Below are positions 20,650 to 48,759 of a stretch of DNA of 64,000 nucleotides, in pieces. The DNA comes from Camarhynchus parvulus (taxonomy: Eukaryota > Chordata > Aves > Passeriformes > Thraupidae): assembly GCF_901933205.1 (NCBI RefSeq), contig NC_044572.1:24824501-24888500 (forward strand), in the 5' to 3' direction. Made by a program: the position numbers and the translations under genes. How positions within the stretch are numbered: the stretch's first letter is position 1; every line of letters begins with the position of its first letter. The notes beneath the pieces are model-generated. The model saw only the letters and a list, made by a program, of their open reading frames with translations. It ran no database searches and had not been told where the DNA came from.

Positions 20650-23600
20650 TAAGCAGAAGTGCTGCTGTGTTTGGCAAGTGGAGGCATGTCAAGGAAAGAG
20701 GAACTCTTATCCACTCTGATGCCCCTTCAGCTTTCTTGTGTTCATCACCCAGGATTGTGTACAGAGAGACGGGGCTGTACATAGAATGACTAGGGAAATT
20801 TATATTGTGTCGTTTCCTTTCCTGCATATCCAGTTCATGCTCGTTGCTGTTGCCATGTGAAACAATCCCAGCCCCTCGGTTTGTTCTGTTCTTGTTGACA
20901 GCTAACAGATTTCATTTTTGTGTGGTGGTGTTTCCTTCCAAACTACTCTTCTCTGTTGCGCTCTGTGTGTTTGGTCACTTCAGTAACCAGCATGATGCCG
21001 AGGAGCATGTCCACTGCTTCACCTCTTCTGAATAGGATGGCCAGTCAGTATGGTTGGGGAACATTTCTTCAGCTGGATAAAAGGAGTTGTGCTCTGTCTG
21101 ATAAGATTTGACTTGACTTTCTGACTGGAAGTTCGTCTTCTTTACGGTGTTTGGATACTCAGTTCAGTCTGCTGGAGTTGAGTTTCATCTTGCATCAGTA
21201 CCTTTAAGCAGCACTGCTCTGAAAACTGTTCAGCGACTTCTCATAAACTGGATATAAAGATAGGAGAGTCAGTATTCCCCCTGGGTAAAGGACAGGAGGT
21301 GAAACTCTTTCTGTTAACTGTACAATAGTTAATCCAGGAAGGAGGCAAAGCCTTACATGGTTATGTGGGTTTACATAGGAATCTGAGGATAACATTTATC
21401 CTTTAGATATCTGAGCAAGGATAAATTTCTAACTAGAGCACAGCGTATAAATCTGTATAAATTTTATTGTGCTCCCAGTGTGTAGAAATTTTCTTATAGC
21501 ACACTCCACTTTTTTTCATGTGTTTCATACAGGAAACTGAGTTTATTTTGTTTCAAGTTCGTTTTTCCCAGGAAAAACCCCACATCTTCAAATTCGTTCT
21601 CCAGTCAGTAAGCACTGGGAGAATGAGCTTTGTGCTGTGCTATTATGAAGCTGGTATTGGAAACAATTATCAAACTTGAGTCTGCTGTAGATTTTCAGTT
21701 TTTACAGAAGTGCACTTTAAGAAGAGGAAGATGAGTGATCCTGGTTAAAATTAAATTCAGTACATTGCTGTTAAGGTCAACGCTGCCATGGAGGTGATGG
21801 TTACTTAATCCAAAGCTCCCACATTGTAACTGTTTTGATTGATATGTTTAAAGAATATCCAACCAAACCTGAATTTTTGGACTTTGGCTGTAGAATGTTT
21901 AGATGGCTTAGCAGTGGTCATACTTGAGGGATTTCTGGGGTGTGTGAGGCCATGGATGAAGGCTGCTGTGTAGTTTTAGAGTGTGACAGAATTAGTGTAT
22001 GGTGATACTGCCTGAACAGCAGTACTGAACTATACAGTATTGCCTCAAAAGAAGGGACAGACAGTGGGCAGGTCTCCACAGTGTGGAGCTGCAGGTAGAG
22101 ATGACTGCTCTACAGGCAGAGCTCACTGTGTACCCTTGAGAAACGTCACTGCCCACTCATGCAGCCTGCAAGTGGCAGTCTTCATCTGCTGTGCAAACGC
22201 AGAAATTGTTTAACATGGTGATTCAGAGTTAGAACGTAAAAATGCACCAGCCTAAAATTGAAAATTCCTCTGAAGAAAATGTGTGTTTTAGTTTGGCTTG
22301 GCTTCTCTTCTGCTCTGTACTTCATGGTATTCAGATTTGTGTCTGCAAAGTTCTCTGAAGCTCAGATTTGGATCACTTAGGGTGCACTGTTAATAGTTAC
22401 ATTTCTCTTGATCCTCATAATTTCTTTGACATGTAAAATGGTTTGTAAACTGAGAGAGCCTAGTTCATTCAAAATTAATACACAACAGATCTACTTAGCA
22501 TTAGCTTTATTTTTCCTTCCAAATCCAATTTCTACAAGTTTTTGATGTATATTTTATTCAGATCTAAAATTGAAATTGCTATAAAAGATACTTGCTGATA
22601 TTTCTAAAGGCTTGTGCTACTTTTCTTGAGATAAACCACCAGCAGCAAAATACACCTGCTAACAAAAAATTACACATTGCAGTAACTCCTTCTGTGTTCA
22701 TTCATAGGAGAAAAATTTTACAAATGTTTAACAGCCTCATAAAATTAGCATTCTCAGAGTAAAAGAAGTTACCTGGAAGAAACTGGAAGTTTAATATTTT
22801 AAAAACTATGTTGATAAATTCCTTAGATGACAATTTTCTTTTTAAATTATGTTTACACTGTAGTAATGTTTAAGTGGTTGTATATAATAATCTAAGGTGA
22901 TGTCTCTGTTTCATGTTCTTTTTTATTTAGAAACCAGAGCAGATTGCTTGGCATTATATATTGAGTTTTCATTCTTGCTCCTTAGAACAGTGCCTAGTTA
23001 ATCTCTTTGTAAATCATGTTCTTACTCTGCAGAATAACTAATTCAACTTAAGTCCTTTAAGTATTCAGGGTATTTTTACTGCTTTGTGATAATGTTATTT
23101 TGTTATTCTCAGACTAAAGACATCAACAAAAATCTGACTTAAAAAAACCTAATGGGCTACATTTAAATTAAAACCATTAAAATGCATTTTGATCTACGTG
23201 TGAAAACTAAGGAAACAGAGCAATGACAAGAGTTTTGCTGTTCTTTCTATGATAAAAGATTTATGTGGTTCGTTTTATGAAATATGGCAACTCAATCTTG
23301 GAAAGTGCAGAAATGTCACCTGATAACGGACATGAAGCACAGTTTGAAACTTTTCTTGCTATTGTATGGGACCTTTAAAGTTGTGTTGCAATTTTTTTCC
23401 CCTTGTACGGTATTATGACTTATAAGAAACAAAAGATGGATGTCTCATCATTCTTAAAGTTCCTGTAAACCAATGCTAAGTCAGACTAATGTGGGGCTTA
23501 ATGGAACAAGAAAAAAACAAATTTTCTGTGCTGACTGGCTGGACAGCCTTTTTCACAGTTTGGCTCACCTGCAGGCATAATGTTGCCTACATTGTGTGTT

Positions 23601-26003
23601 TATTTGTGGAGCTAAAGCTGTTTTTTCTTAGGCTGACTTGCCGGGCCACCACTGAACTGCTGTGCAGACAGTGGGGTGCTTCCACACCTCAAGACGTGCT
23701 TGTGTCATCATTACACCTGGGTGACTGCAGCAGGCTGGCCCACGTCATTTTCTCCCTGGTTAGGGTGGTAGGCCAGTTCTGTAAACTCTAGTTCTGCTCA
23801 GTGCTGCAGTATTGCAAGTTGTGAATATATAGAGCCTCTAAAAAGGTGAAGAGCGGAGAGTTAGGAAAAAGTGGAAGTCTCAAAAATAGAAAATTAAATG
23901 TACAACTCTGCAGGTTACTTTAGTCCCAAAAATCCTAGTGCTTATTCTGAGATTGTGAGGAGAGCAGTGGCTCCTTGTTCTGTTCAAATCACCAAACATA
24001 CTGACGTGAATTGCTTCCAGCTTGTGTGTTCCCATTTCTTCATGGGTGGGTTGCTGCTCCCACGCAGCGTCCTGTTAAAGCTCCCTGTTGGGTTTCAGTC
24101 TGCCCAAAGAGACAGGACCAGGGGGTGAGGAAGGAGCTGCACCCTTCACTGCAGTGCACAGAGCTGCCCGCTGTCTGCATTTCACCTGCTGCCCTAAGCA
24201 GGTCCTGGTGGGCTTGCTGGGAGTGGAGCCTGCTGAAGATCATGGGTTAGAATTACACAGTGAAACAGAAGCCAGTAATAAAAAGATGAATGGCATTAGA
24301 TGTTTGTATTTCAGTGTATACAAATACTTTTGTACTTTTCCAACTTCTCAAAAATTTTTTGCAATGGCATCTCTTTTACTATGACAGTAGTCTGCTGTAG
24401 GGATACCACAAGAATTGAGCTTTTACTAGAATTACTGAAAAGCTTTCCTCTAATATTCACCACCCCTTAGCTGTCATTGACATTCAGAGGTGCTTGACAC
24501 CTGAGATCAGGGTTCCTCATACTTTATTGCTTCCATCAAAGCCTCCTGTCGTCCTGAGCTGCTACACCTTCACCTCCTGGCTCAGGGACTGGTACGAGGT
24601 GGGCGGTGTCATTTTTGAGAATGAATTGTGTTCCAAGAGAAAGAAGAGAAGGAAATGCCACTCTTGCACGTAGTGCAGAATACTGTTCTGCAGTAGTATG
24701 GAAGAGCATCATCATGTAGTTGAGTGTCAGTGTTTTAGCAAGGAAACACAAGGGTTTTTTTGTGTTTTTAACCCCAACCTTGATTTTTGTTGGAGCACTT
24801 TCAGCAGTTCGTTTCTGAGCAGGATGACAGGTGAAATCCAAGGAGACTTGCCCACTCACTAGAGTGGAGTGTGGGTCGTCTGCAGATGGCCCAGTCCCTT
24901 TTGTCAACCTCCCTGTGGATTTTACTGGACTTTTTTCTTTACCTGTGAAACTGCTTTTTCAAAGCTATAATACCTTAGTCATGACATTGAGCCCTCCAAA
25001 CCCTCAATATAAAATGAGCTTTCTGTTACTAACCAGCTGTACGAACTAGTACTTTCACTTCTGGCATTAAGTAATGATTTTAAAAAATGCACATCTTACA
25101 GGAAGGTTTGGTGGCAGTGCCTTGGGCTGCCTGTTTCTTTGGGAAGTGTGGATTGTGTTAAGAACAAGCTCTTGGTGAAACCTGCTGAGTTAGGGAGGTC
25201 TCTTCTTCCAGAGAGGTGAGGAGGGCTCACAGCTCACGGAGTCAGATCCAGCCTGAGTAACCCAGGAGCTCCTGCTGGGTTTCCAGCAGGAACTTTGCCA
25301 CTGCCACCACTGGAAGTGGGTTTGGGACCTGTGCAGAAGTGTCTGAAGGAAAGGGGCATCTCAGGGCACCAGACATAGGAGTAACCAGCCCATTTGGAAG
25401 TGAAGAGTGCACAGTGAACATCCTCTAACTCTATACTTTCCCATACACATTCACTCAGCAACTGCTTTCATATTTCCCAGTCACATTGCAACGGTATCTC
25501 ACTGGTCACTGACAAGTGTTACACATATTGCTAGAAGACCAGGCAGCTAAAAGACTAAAATGCACTGTGCTTACTGTAAAAATTGGCTTCTTACATTGCT
25601 TCTTTTTATATGGTTAAAGAGATAGTTGTGCTTCAGATTTTTTCCTTTTTCTGTTCTTTTTTTAAAGAGGTCAAATGTATATGAAATGCATGTTATTCTG
25701 AACTTTTTGTTTGTACATCTTGGTGTCTGATCACCTGCATGAAGGACACAGTAGTGCCATGTCTGGGCTTGTTCTCTTGTGCTTGGTTGATATGAACTTC
25801 TCTAGATTGTTGAGTTTTCCCCAGGATAACTTTGTTTAATATTTAGTTATTGGGAGACATCAAAAGAAAACATCATGGTGGCCCTTTGTTTTCTTACAGT
25901 TGAAATACAAACAACAAAGCCTTGTGGTTTAAAGTTAATTTGTTAGTGTAAATAAATTTCTTGCCAATGAGTATTATTGTTGTTAGACAACGAATGCAAT
26001 AAA
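20650..26003 (+). other. PPP1R9A: Probable PPP1R9A 3'UTR
   Basis: The sequence after the stop stays AT-rich with no splice-like structure or long frame for over 5 kb. Candidate AATAAA signals lie at 24277-24282, 25951-25956, 25998-26003 and 26742-26747; the pair near 26.0 kb is followed by a T-rich stretch and later an A run. A long 3'UTR is expected from mammalian PPP1R9A. Two Pumilio-type octamers occur, TGTACATA (20776-20783) and TGTATATA (22879-22886). The end point is a guess without RNA data. Confidence 0.45.
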
Positions 26004-29000
26004 AAGAGAAATCCTGAATCTTTATTAGAATTTGTAATGAGTCCTCACTTTTCTGCCCTTTTCTTTGTCATTTCAGAAGAAATAATAAATGGTGAGGATG
26101 ACCAGACAGCTGCAGGGGTCAGGCGAGGGGGTCAGGGGAATATGTACCTTCCCCTGCTTGTTCTTCACTTCCTTCTGCTCAGCCAAAGATTATTTAATCC
26201 CAGTCCTTAGCCAAATTGGCATGATTCACAAGCCCCCAAGTGGGTCTCATTTACACTCTGTAACTATGTAGAAAGAAGTAAAAAAAAAAAAAAAAAAGGA
26301 AAAAATTGGGGTTTTTTTTATATGAAGCTGAAATGTAGCATGCAGTCTTTTGCTGCAGGTTGATGTAAAAATAGGCTGCTTTCACGTTGATACTGGTCAA
26401 TGTTTGTGTGTTTAAAAGATCTAGATTGATTTTGTTACATAAAAACATTTTACACTCAAGTGTAGGTTAGTTATAATGGGCATTTTCTACATTCAAAGTA
26501 CAGCAGTTCTTTCACTGAATATGTTTAATAAGTCTTTTATTTATTTGATTTTAGTAAAGCATTAAGTTAGGGAAAAATCGAAGGGCACAGTCTGTGCAAT
26601 TTGTGTAGTCATTTCAGTGGATTTACATCTGGCAGAATCTAGGCCAAACACTGTGCACTTAATCTGTCTAACCCAGTTTGTGTTTCCCAATGACTGAATC
26701 ATAAATCTTACCTTCCACTAATATAGGCACCACCTGCAAGAAATAAAGAGAATCCTCAATTCATAAAATTATTATCTTAATTAAAATAGATGTACTAGGA
26801 TGCTCTGGGTCCACAACTGACATGTCAAATGTGTCTGCCCAGCAGCTCCCTAGGCCTGGAGCCATGTGTACATATGTCTTTCCTTTTGTGCAAGTTGTCT
26901 CAGATAGCTGCAGCTGGGTTTCAGAAATGCCCAGAACTGCTCCAGTCTCTACAGCATGTTAAAGATGATGGGTTATGCCTTTCTCGGGCTTGCAAGCCTG
27001 GATTTTCCGTGTGCAGGTTCCTTGGTAATTGGGAGGGCAGGCTTGAGCTGCATCTTGCACCGTGCTGTTTCTGCCCTGAGGCTGCCAGGGGGTAGGAGCT
27101 GTAGCCCAGCCTGGCTCTTGCTGCACATCACCTGCTGGCTGGCTGTGTGCTGCCCTGCTCCAGCTCCCAGCTCTGCCCTGCAAGGCTGGGATACCTGGGA
27201 GGAGGTTGGCAATGGGCTTCCCGCCCTCCTGGCCTCAGGTCAAATGTCACTGTCAGTAACTGCAGACAGCTGTGATGTCTCTCAAATGCTGTAAGAAAAG
27301 ATAAGGCCCCTTGCTTGCCCATGGTTCCATCTGTAGGCAGAACAACAGGAAAATCCTCAGCACAGGAGCAGTTCAGAACAGGAAAAAAGCCAGTGATGAG
27401 TGAAGACAGTCTTGATTTTCTGAAAAGCCAAAACCAATAAAAAAAATAGAAGTTCGACAAGATCCGACAACATGTAGATTTACTCATTTGAAGGTGTTTT
27501 TAGAAGATGTTTTAAGCAACAGTAAAATGTGAGAATAATGTTTTGGTGGGTTACTAATGCACTGCAGGGGGAAGTGGCTGTTGCCCTTCTACGACCAGAG
27601 AATAAATCCAGGACCTGCAGAGTGACTGATTGGCATTTCAGCTGTGTCACTGCCACTGATATGTGACGTAACTCTTTAGAACATAGCACTTCAGAACAAA
27701 AAGTGGCACAATCCTACAATAATCACTTTGGAATGCCAGTGCAAGCCACTGATGGCTAATCACAAATGAGTGAATAGCCCAACCTCTCCTTGCTGTGAGA
27801 ACTTCCTTCAGAGCTGTTCTTTCAGCCTGGGCTCTGGGAACAACATCTGTTCTTCATAGCTGAAAATGGATTACAAGCTCCTGTAAGAAAGTACACCACT
27901 TAGGAGGGAAGCTGAAAGTGTCCTGCAGGGAGAGAAGTTGCTAAGGAAGGAGCAGGAAAGCCAGAGTTAGGTAATGCTAAAGTTCTGCAAAGGGATGAGA
28001 CAAAAGCTGCCCTCATTCAGGGCTGGCTCTGCTCTGTAGAAGGGCTGCACGCCGTGGGCAGCAAAAGACTCAGAGCTGTGATCCAAACAGATGAGTCCTT
28101 GTCACCAAAGCTCCAGGGGCAGACAGTGAAGCCTGGACAGTGCTCAAGTCCCCAGACCAACTGAGCATTTTGGAGAGGAGCTGCAAGCACAGTTTGTGCA
28201 CAGACCTGCTAAGAGACAAATCAATCAGCTGTGTGATTTACTGGCACCCAACTCTGCCCCTCCAGCCATCACTGACCCCTGCAGCAGGTGCTGTTGCGGT
28301 ACAAAACACCACAAAGAGCAGGGACCAGTGTTGGTACTGGGTGTGTGAGTGTGGGCCATGGCAGCAGAGGGAAGCTGCTGCCATTTGGAAGGGCCAGAGT
28401 GGCACTGGCTGTTCTTCAGCCTCTCACAGCTCCTGTGCCCAGGGACGTGCCTTACACCACGGTGGCTGTGCCAGCAGCCAGTGGCCATGTGAGGCCTTGG
28501 GGTGGAGCAGAGGCTTTGTGGGGGCAGGAGGGGGATGTGGCAGGACCCACAGCCCAGTCAGCTGTGCAGAGGAAGTGGGGTGACACTGTCCTTCCTGTGC
28601 AGCAACACAGCCCCAGGCACAAGCCCTGGCACTGGCTTCCTGCTCATTACAGCTGTCCCTTTGGCTCAGGAAAGGAGCAGTTTCTCTTCCCCTACCAGTG
28701 GGTGAGAGCCATTAGGCTCGTTAGAAAGGAAAGGTGCAGGAGCCAAGAGGTGTCAGTACACAATTCACTGCTCAGGGCCCTGCTCACCCAAACCTCAGCC
28801 TGCAGCACTGCCTCTTCCCAGCCAGAACAGCAGAACACAGACAGAGGAGGTTTGCACATACTCTACATCCTATCTCAGTGTTTGGGCCACTACAGAGCAG
28901 GATAATTGGTCTGTCCTAAAGGCAGAAGCACTCCTTTGTTTTCTGGACTTTCCATGTACTGTTCAGACCAGAGGGGCTGTGGCTGGTGCTGGAGCAGAGG

Positions 29001-30294
29001 CAGGAGGGAACAGCAAAGCCAACTGAGCAATCAGCACCCAGGGACTGGCTCTTTCTCCTCCTGTTGCACTTCAGGAGCAGCCTGTCTTTGCTCCACAGTG
29101 GTGAAGAACTGCAGTGAGGAAAAGCTACTGCACAGCTGAAGGATGCAGAGGGGCTGGTGGCCCTCAGGGATGTCTGTCTCGTGGCAGCACTTGCAGGAGC
29201 TGCCAAGATGCTGGAAAGGGCCAGTGCAGGCAGGTGCAGGTAGCACAGGGGCAACCCCAGCAGGAGAGATGCCACATGTAACACAGAGCCTTTAGCTGAA
29301 TGTCAGCAACTCTCACAAAGCTGGAGAGATGATCACAGCTGGGAACTCAGAAAGTGCAGCAGGAGCTGCTCTGAGGGTAAGGGCATCTACACTAATGCAA
29401 GGAGAGCTCACTCCATGAGCTCCAGCTTCAAAGGACACTGAGTTCAGTTCATTGCAAATGACTGCTAACATCATCCCAAAAACACTAGCTGAAGGAAACC
29501 TGGGGGGCTTTTGGCAGTGCAAAATGTCAGTAACTGCTGCCAGGTAAACATGAAGGACTGCCTGGTGCACAGAAGTGCTGCAGGAATCAGCTCCACAGCA
29601 GCTGAAGTTAAACACAGAACATGTGTGACCATGGCTTGGGGGAGTCACTGCAGAGTGCCCAGAAATGCTCTCTTTGTAGTGACAGACCATAGTAATTGCT
29701 AATGCACTTCCTGCTGAAGGCGTGCAGGAGATGTTTCCCACTCTTTAAGAGAAGAAAAGCTTTTCTAAACTCCCTTTGAAAGACCCAGTCAAAAACCTCT
29801 CCAAAGTGATGCCCTACTCTTTTCTCATAGGATTAAAACAAATGTATGAAACTGAAGTAACACTGGGAAATGGCTTTAAGGGGGAAGAGGAAATGAATGA
29901 GACTGAAATGACATTTATTCTCCTTCCAGTTAATTTGGAAGCATTAGGGAAAGCCAACAGGAAGGTTTGGAAGAAAAACCCCTAGCACAGTCCTTGGGAA
30001 GGCCCAGGGGTCAGTGACAAGAATGCACACCACACTGGTAGTCAGCAATTCTCATTTACAAAATCAGTTTTCTCATGGGGGGAAAAAAACAACCAAAAAA
30101 CAAACCAGAAATCCAGCCAGCACATAGTTCAGTGTCTGACAGTTTAGTAATTTACAATCTGAAATTGAACTCCAATTCAATGTTAACAACATGGAGTCCT
30201 CCCCATTACACAGATAAACTAATTTCTCACCTTCAATTCCATGTCCTTTACTATTGTGTAGAAGTCTCACTTTGGGGAGGAAGGCTAAAATACA
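26004..30294. other. Convergent intergenic gap, PPP1R9A to paraoxonase
   Basis: AT-rich up to about 26.8 kb, with a 17-A run at 26281-26297. From 26.8 to 29.3 kb it is clearly GC-richer and full of chance frames on both strands; the longest, at 28288-28905 (+), has no recognisable domain. No tRNA, rRNA or known repeat was seen. Both neighbouring genes point into this gap. Confidence 0.6.
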
Positions 30295-30315
30295 TTTCCA
30301 TTACTGTAGTTAACC

Positions 30316-30321
30316 TTTATT
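30316..30321 (-). terminator. PON2: Paraoxonase poly(A) signal
   Basis: AATAAA on the minus strand (TTTATT on +), about 95 bases past the paraoxonase stop. It implies a very short 3'UTR with cleavage near 30,295-30,305. Confidence 0.65.
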
Positions 30322-30415
30322 GGAGCAGTCTTGTTGTTAGCAGATCTAGCAGAAACTAAGTGAGTTCCCAAGGAATGAAATCCTTTCCACAGCAGCAGGC
30401 CTTGCCCGTGAGCAG

Positions 30416-45005
<14,590 letters not shown>

Positions 45006-45360
45006 GGCCGCTCCCGGCTCCCCCGCGTCCCGTCCCGTCCCGTCCGGTCCCGTCCAGCCCCCGGGGCCGGCGCTGCCTCCTCGCCCCCGCCCCGCCCGGC
45101 CGCGCCCGCGCCCGCTCCCGGGCAGCGGCTCTCGCAGGCTCCGTGCTGCTGCTCCCCTGGGAAAGGCAGGTGGACCAGCTTCCAGCTCCATTATAAAAAA
45201 TGTGTGCCTTGTGCAAACATAATTGTGTCAGACCATGGCTGCGTGATGCAGCGTGCTCGATACTCCGTGTACACCTCTGCTGCGGTGTAGCGCTAATACG
45301 TGTGCACTCATACCAGAGTTTCCCCACAAATGATGTTTCTTCTGCTGCCACCCTCCCATC
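45006..45360. other. PON2: Upstream flank of the paraoxonase gene
   Basis: Contains the presumed 5'UTR and transcription start within the CpG island, then about 200 bases of ordinary sequence up to the CR1 copy. No separate gene is seen. Confidence 0.6.
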
Positions 45361-46500
45361 AATATCTTTCTCCGCTGCACAGGAGAAGGGCTCCAGAACT
45401 ACCTCAGGGCTCCAGGGTCCCTCCATTCTGCAATCTGCTTCAGTGTTGGCCTGGGATCTGGCACTTGGCCCTTGTTGAACCTCATACCATTGGCCTCAAC
45501 CCATGGATCCAGCCTGTGCAGAGCCTTCCTACCCTCCAGCAGATCAACACTCCCACGCAGCTTCGTGTTGCGTCAAACTTACCGAGGGTGTGCCAGCTCT
45601 CCACATCCTCATAAATATATTAAACAGGACTAGCACAAATACTGAGCCCCAGGGAACACCACTCATGGCTGGCCACCAGCTGGGTTTAATTCCATGCGCC
45701 ACCACTCTCTGGGTCCAGCCATCCAGACAGCTTTTTCACCCAGTTTGGAGGAGAGGTGGACAGTGCACCCATCCAAACCACGAGCAGTTTCTCCAGGAGA
45801 ATTCTGTGTGAAATGATGTCAAAGGATTTGTAAAGTCTAGGTAGACACATTCACAGCCTTTCCCTCATCCACTGGGCAGGTCACCCTGTCACAGGAGGAG
45901 ACAGGTTGGTCAAGCAGGATCTGCCTTTCACAAGCCCATGGCCCTGGGGGCCTGATTCCCTGCTTGTCCTGCATGTTCCATTGGATGACACTCAAGATTA
46001 TCTGCTCCATGATCTTCCCTGGCACTGAAGTCAGGCTGACCGGTCTGCATTGCAATACCCCAGTTGTGCAAGCCTCCCCACCTTGTTTCCATGATGGCAA
46101 CTGTATCACAATTTTCCTGCTGCATAATCAATTCCTGTTCTTTCTGTTTGTTGCTCATTCTGCACGCACTGGCACAGATGCACTCCATTTGGGCTGTTGT
46201 TCCCAGTGATCTCTTGGGGGTAGAAGCCCTGAGTCTTGCATGACCATTTTCACACACTTGTGTGATTTCTAACACCTCAATGACACCTGCATCTTTGCTG
46301 CCACGTGGATCTCCATCCATCTCCACCCCCTGCCACAGAGGCAGCAGACTAAAGGAGCATGTTAGCACACCATCCATCAAACATTGATGTACTGCCTCCA
46401 GGCTTGTCTCTGTCTAGACTGGTTTTATCCCCTTCCCCCTTCAAATCTAGTTTAAAGCTCTTCCAGTGAGCCCTTCTAGCTGGGCAAAGATCTTTGAGAT
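45360..46500 (-). mobile_element. CR1 LINE copy, internally deleted, minus strand
   Basis: Read on the minus strand, a decayed endonuclease start (ANKQ-type leader, then DTVAIMETRW and HNWGIAM, about 46194-46050) is followed directly by reverse-transcriptase sequence beginning RPVSLTSVPGKIMEQ (46048 down), then the finger and palm region to about 45480 and fainter similarity (EKD-type motif) to about 45360. The two parts are in different frames. The usual several hundred codons between them are absent, so the copy has an internal deletion. The 3' terminal octamer repeat is missing. The outer ends are approximate. It is not functional. Confidence 0.85.
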
Positions 46501-48759
46501 CAGGCACATCATCCTGTCTGTCACATCAGACCTGCCATCATGTAAATTGACTCATAACCAAAAATCCAGATTCTGCTGGTTTTTTGTCTCAGGTTTCACT
46601 CCGAGACCACTTTCCTAGCATAGTATTTTACATTAATTTATTTACACTGCAGTTTAATTTGCAAAAGCACATAGTGCTTACTGTCCAGAACTCAGTTTTG
46701 AGACAAGATGGGTGCAATTCATCTGATAAAATGCAGGGGAGACAGAAAAATCAGACCTGGTAATAAGATTGCAAGAGTGGCCATCCTGTGTCAGATCAAG
46801 GGTTCAGGTCAACAGCTAACGAAGGCAGTAAGCCTTTGGAAGAGAGCTTAGGAAAAGTAAGGAAATGGGGGGCAAGCTGGATAAATCCCCCAAGTTTCTT
46901 TCCTTTCTCTTAATTGTTTTTAGCTCAGTATGATGAGCTTTACCTTTTTAGTAACCCCTAACAGAGTTATCATTCAAGTACTTTCCTGTCATTCCTTTGA
47001 AGTGAGCTGTGCTTTTACCATAAGTCTTGCTGATGTCAAGCCACCTAGACACCCTTTATGGTCACAGCAGGAAAACAGTTACTGTGAGGTAGCAATTCAT
47101 ATAAAAGGTGCCTAAAATAGCTCAAGAAATCTTTCCTAGGAAGTGGACATTGCTCTGCATTCGTTGGAAAGGAGCCTACAGCGACTAATTCAAGCGCAGA
47201 AATCTGCTCTGTAGGTGGAAACCTGCTCTGTAGATTTCTGCTCTGCAGAAATCTGCCTGAAGGTAGACGGAATGAATTTCCCTTGAAGTCTCTGCTTATC
47301 AAGTCACCCTTGGCTGAAGGAAGGCTCTGGGCTTCTCAGCAGCCTGCCTCCCCAGGACATGCCAGCCAGCCTGGGGTCTGCCCACCGGCACTGTCGCATC
47401 CTCCCTGGCTGTCCCCCACCAGCACCCCCCAGCTGGCCAAGGGGCTGCAGCAGCGCTGGAAAACTCCTGATTGCTTTTCAGTCTGTTGCAAACCCCCTGT
47501 TGTCTTGGCTTTGGGGCACTCAGGAGAGAGCTGGGGTGACCTCCTGCCACACAGCATCATGACTAAAGCAGGAATGAGTTCTGTGCGTGTAATCAGCTGG
47601 GGAGGGATATGTACCAAGCCTGGTAGTGGGGGAAGTGAACAGAGCAGGGAGACAAGAAAAGTCTTATGCTAATTTAGTAATTTAGACTCCTGTACAGTCA
47701 ATGAAAGAAAAGAAACCCTCACTGAACGAGTCCAAGGGTGGATTTATTCCATCTGGGAAAGCATGCATGAAGTAGGACAAGTAGCAGACTGTAGATGCCT
47801 AGGCTTGCTCTCTCCCAACTGATGGAAATGAGACTGCTTACTGAGAAAACAAAAGGCAGCTTTTAAATTACTGAAGGTAAAGGGAATTTTTTCTACTAAA
47901 AATTTTGGAATTCTTAAGTCTTTCACTTGTAAAAGATGTGCTTACGTGTGCTTCTCTATCTCATATCATCATCTTTTTTAACAGGTAAGATACAGAAGCT
48001 ATGTAAACACAGATTTGGATTTCACAACTATCTCAAAATGCATAATTCTTGAGTCATTAATGAAACAATATATGTTTTGCCAAAATAACTTTTAAAAAGC
48101 CAAAACTCTTTTTTTCCAGATTTTACTCTCTCCTATAGTGATGTTAATCTGAAGTAAATCCACTGATATCTGCATTGCCAAAGTATTTACAATGAATTTA
48201 CACTAAAGATTAAAGGTCAGAATATGATTCTAGAGCACTTTTGGGGGGATAATCTGACTAAATACAAAAGCCTGCAAAGCAGGTGTGATAATATTAAGTG
48301 GATCCTTCAGTTCAGGGAGGGCATTCAGAGCCCCAAGCTCTGGAGGGCATTGAGGGCAAATCTGATTGACAGCTCTTGAGGAGCCAGGCAGTGCTCAGTG
48401 ACCCCCAGCTGCTCCACAAATACTGAATGGAATTCAGAAAAGGGCATGTGGGTGTGAAGATAAAGAAGACTGTTGCTGTAGTTTAACTGCAGAAACAAGC
48501 AGAAGATGTCAACACAGTGTGGAAAGGTTCAAAGAGAGTCTAGTGAAGGTCTTAAACACTGGCTTTGCTGAATTCAGATCTTAAAGCTGGGTTAATGTAA
48601 AGGCCACATCCATCAGATTGCTGCTGACATGTAGGTGCTGAACTAGCTTCAAGTAAAAATAAAAACTGGCAGGCAGGAAAGCTGTTGCCCACAAAAATAG
48701 GCAGAAATCACAAGCAAAGCCTGTGGTTTGCCAACTGAAAAATGAGGAAAAACACTTCT
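46501..48759. other. Intergenic sequence
   Basis: No gene or repeat family recognised. A strong inverted repeat sits at 47232-47254 (10-bp arms, 3-base loop) with related half-sites just upstream. Confidence 0.6.

Noticed and set aside
28288..28905. 205-codon + frame in GC-richer DNA between the converging genes.
   Set aside because: Several overlapping frames on both strands are also open, as expected from composition; no domain seen.
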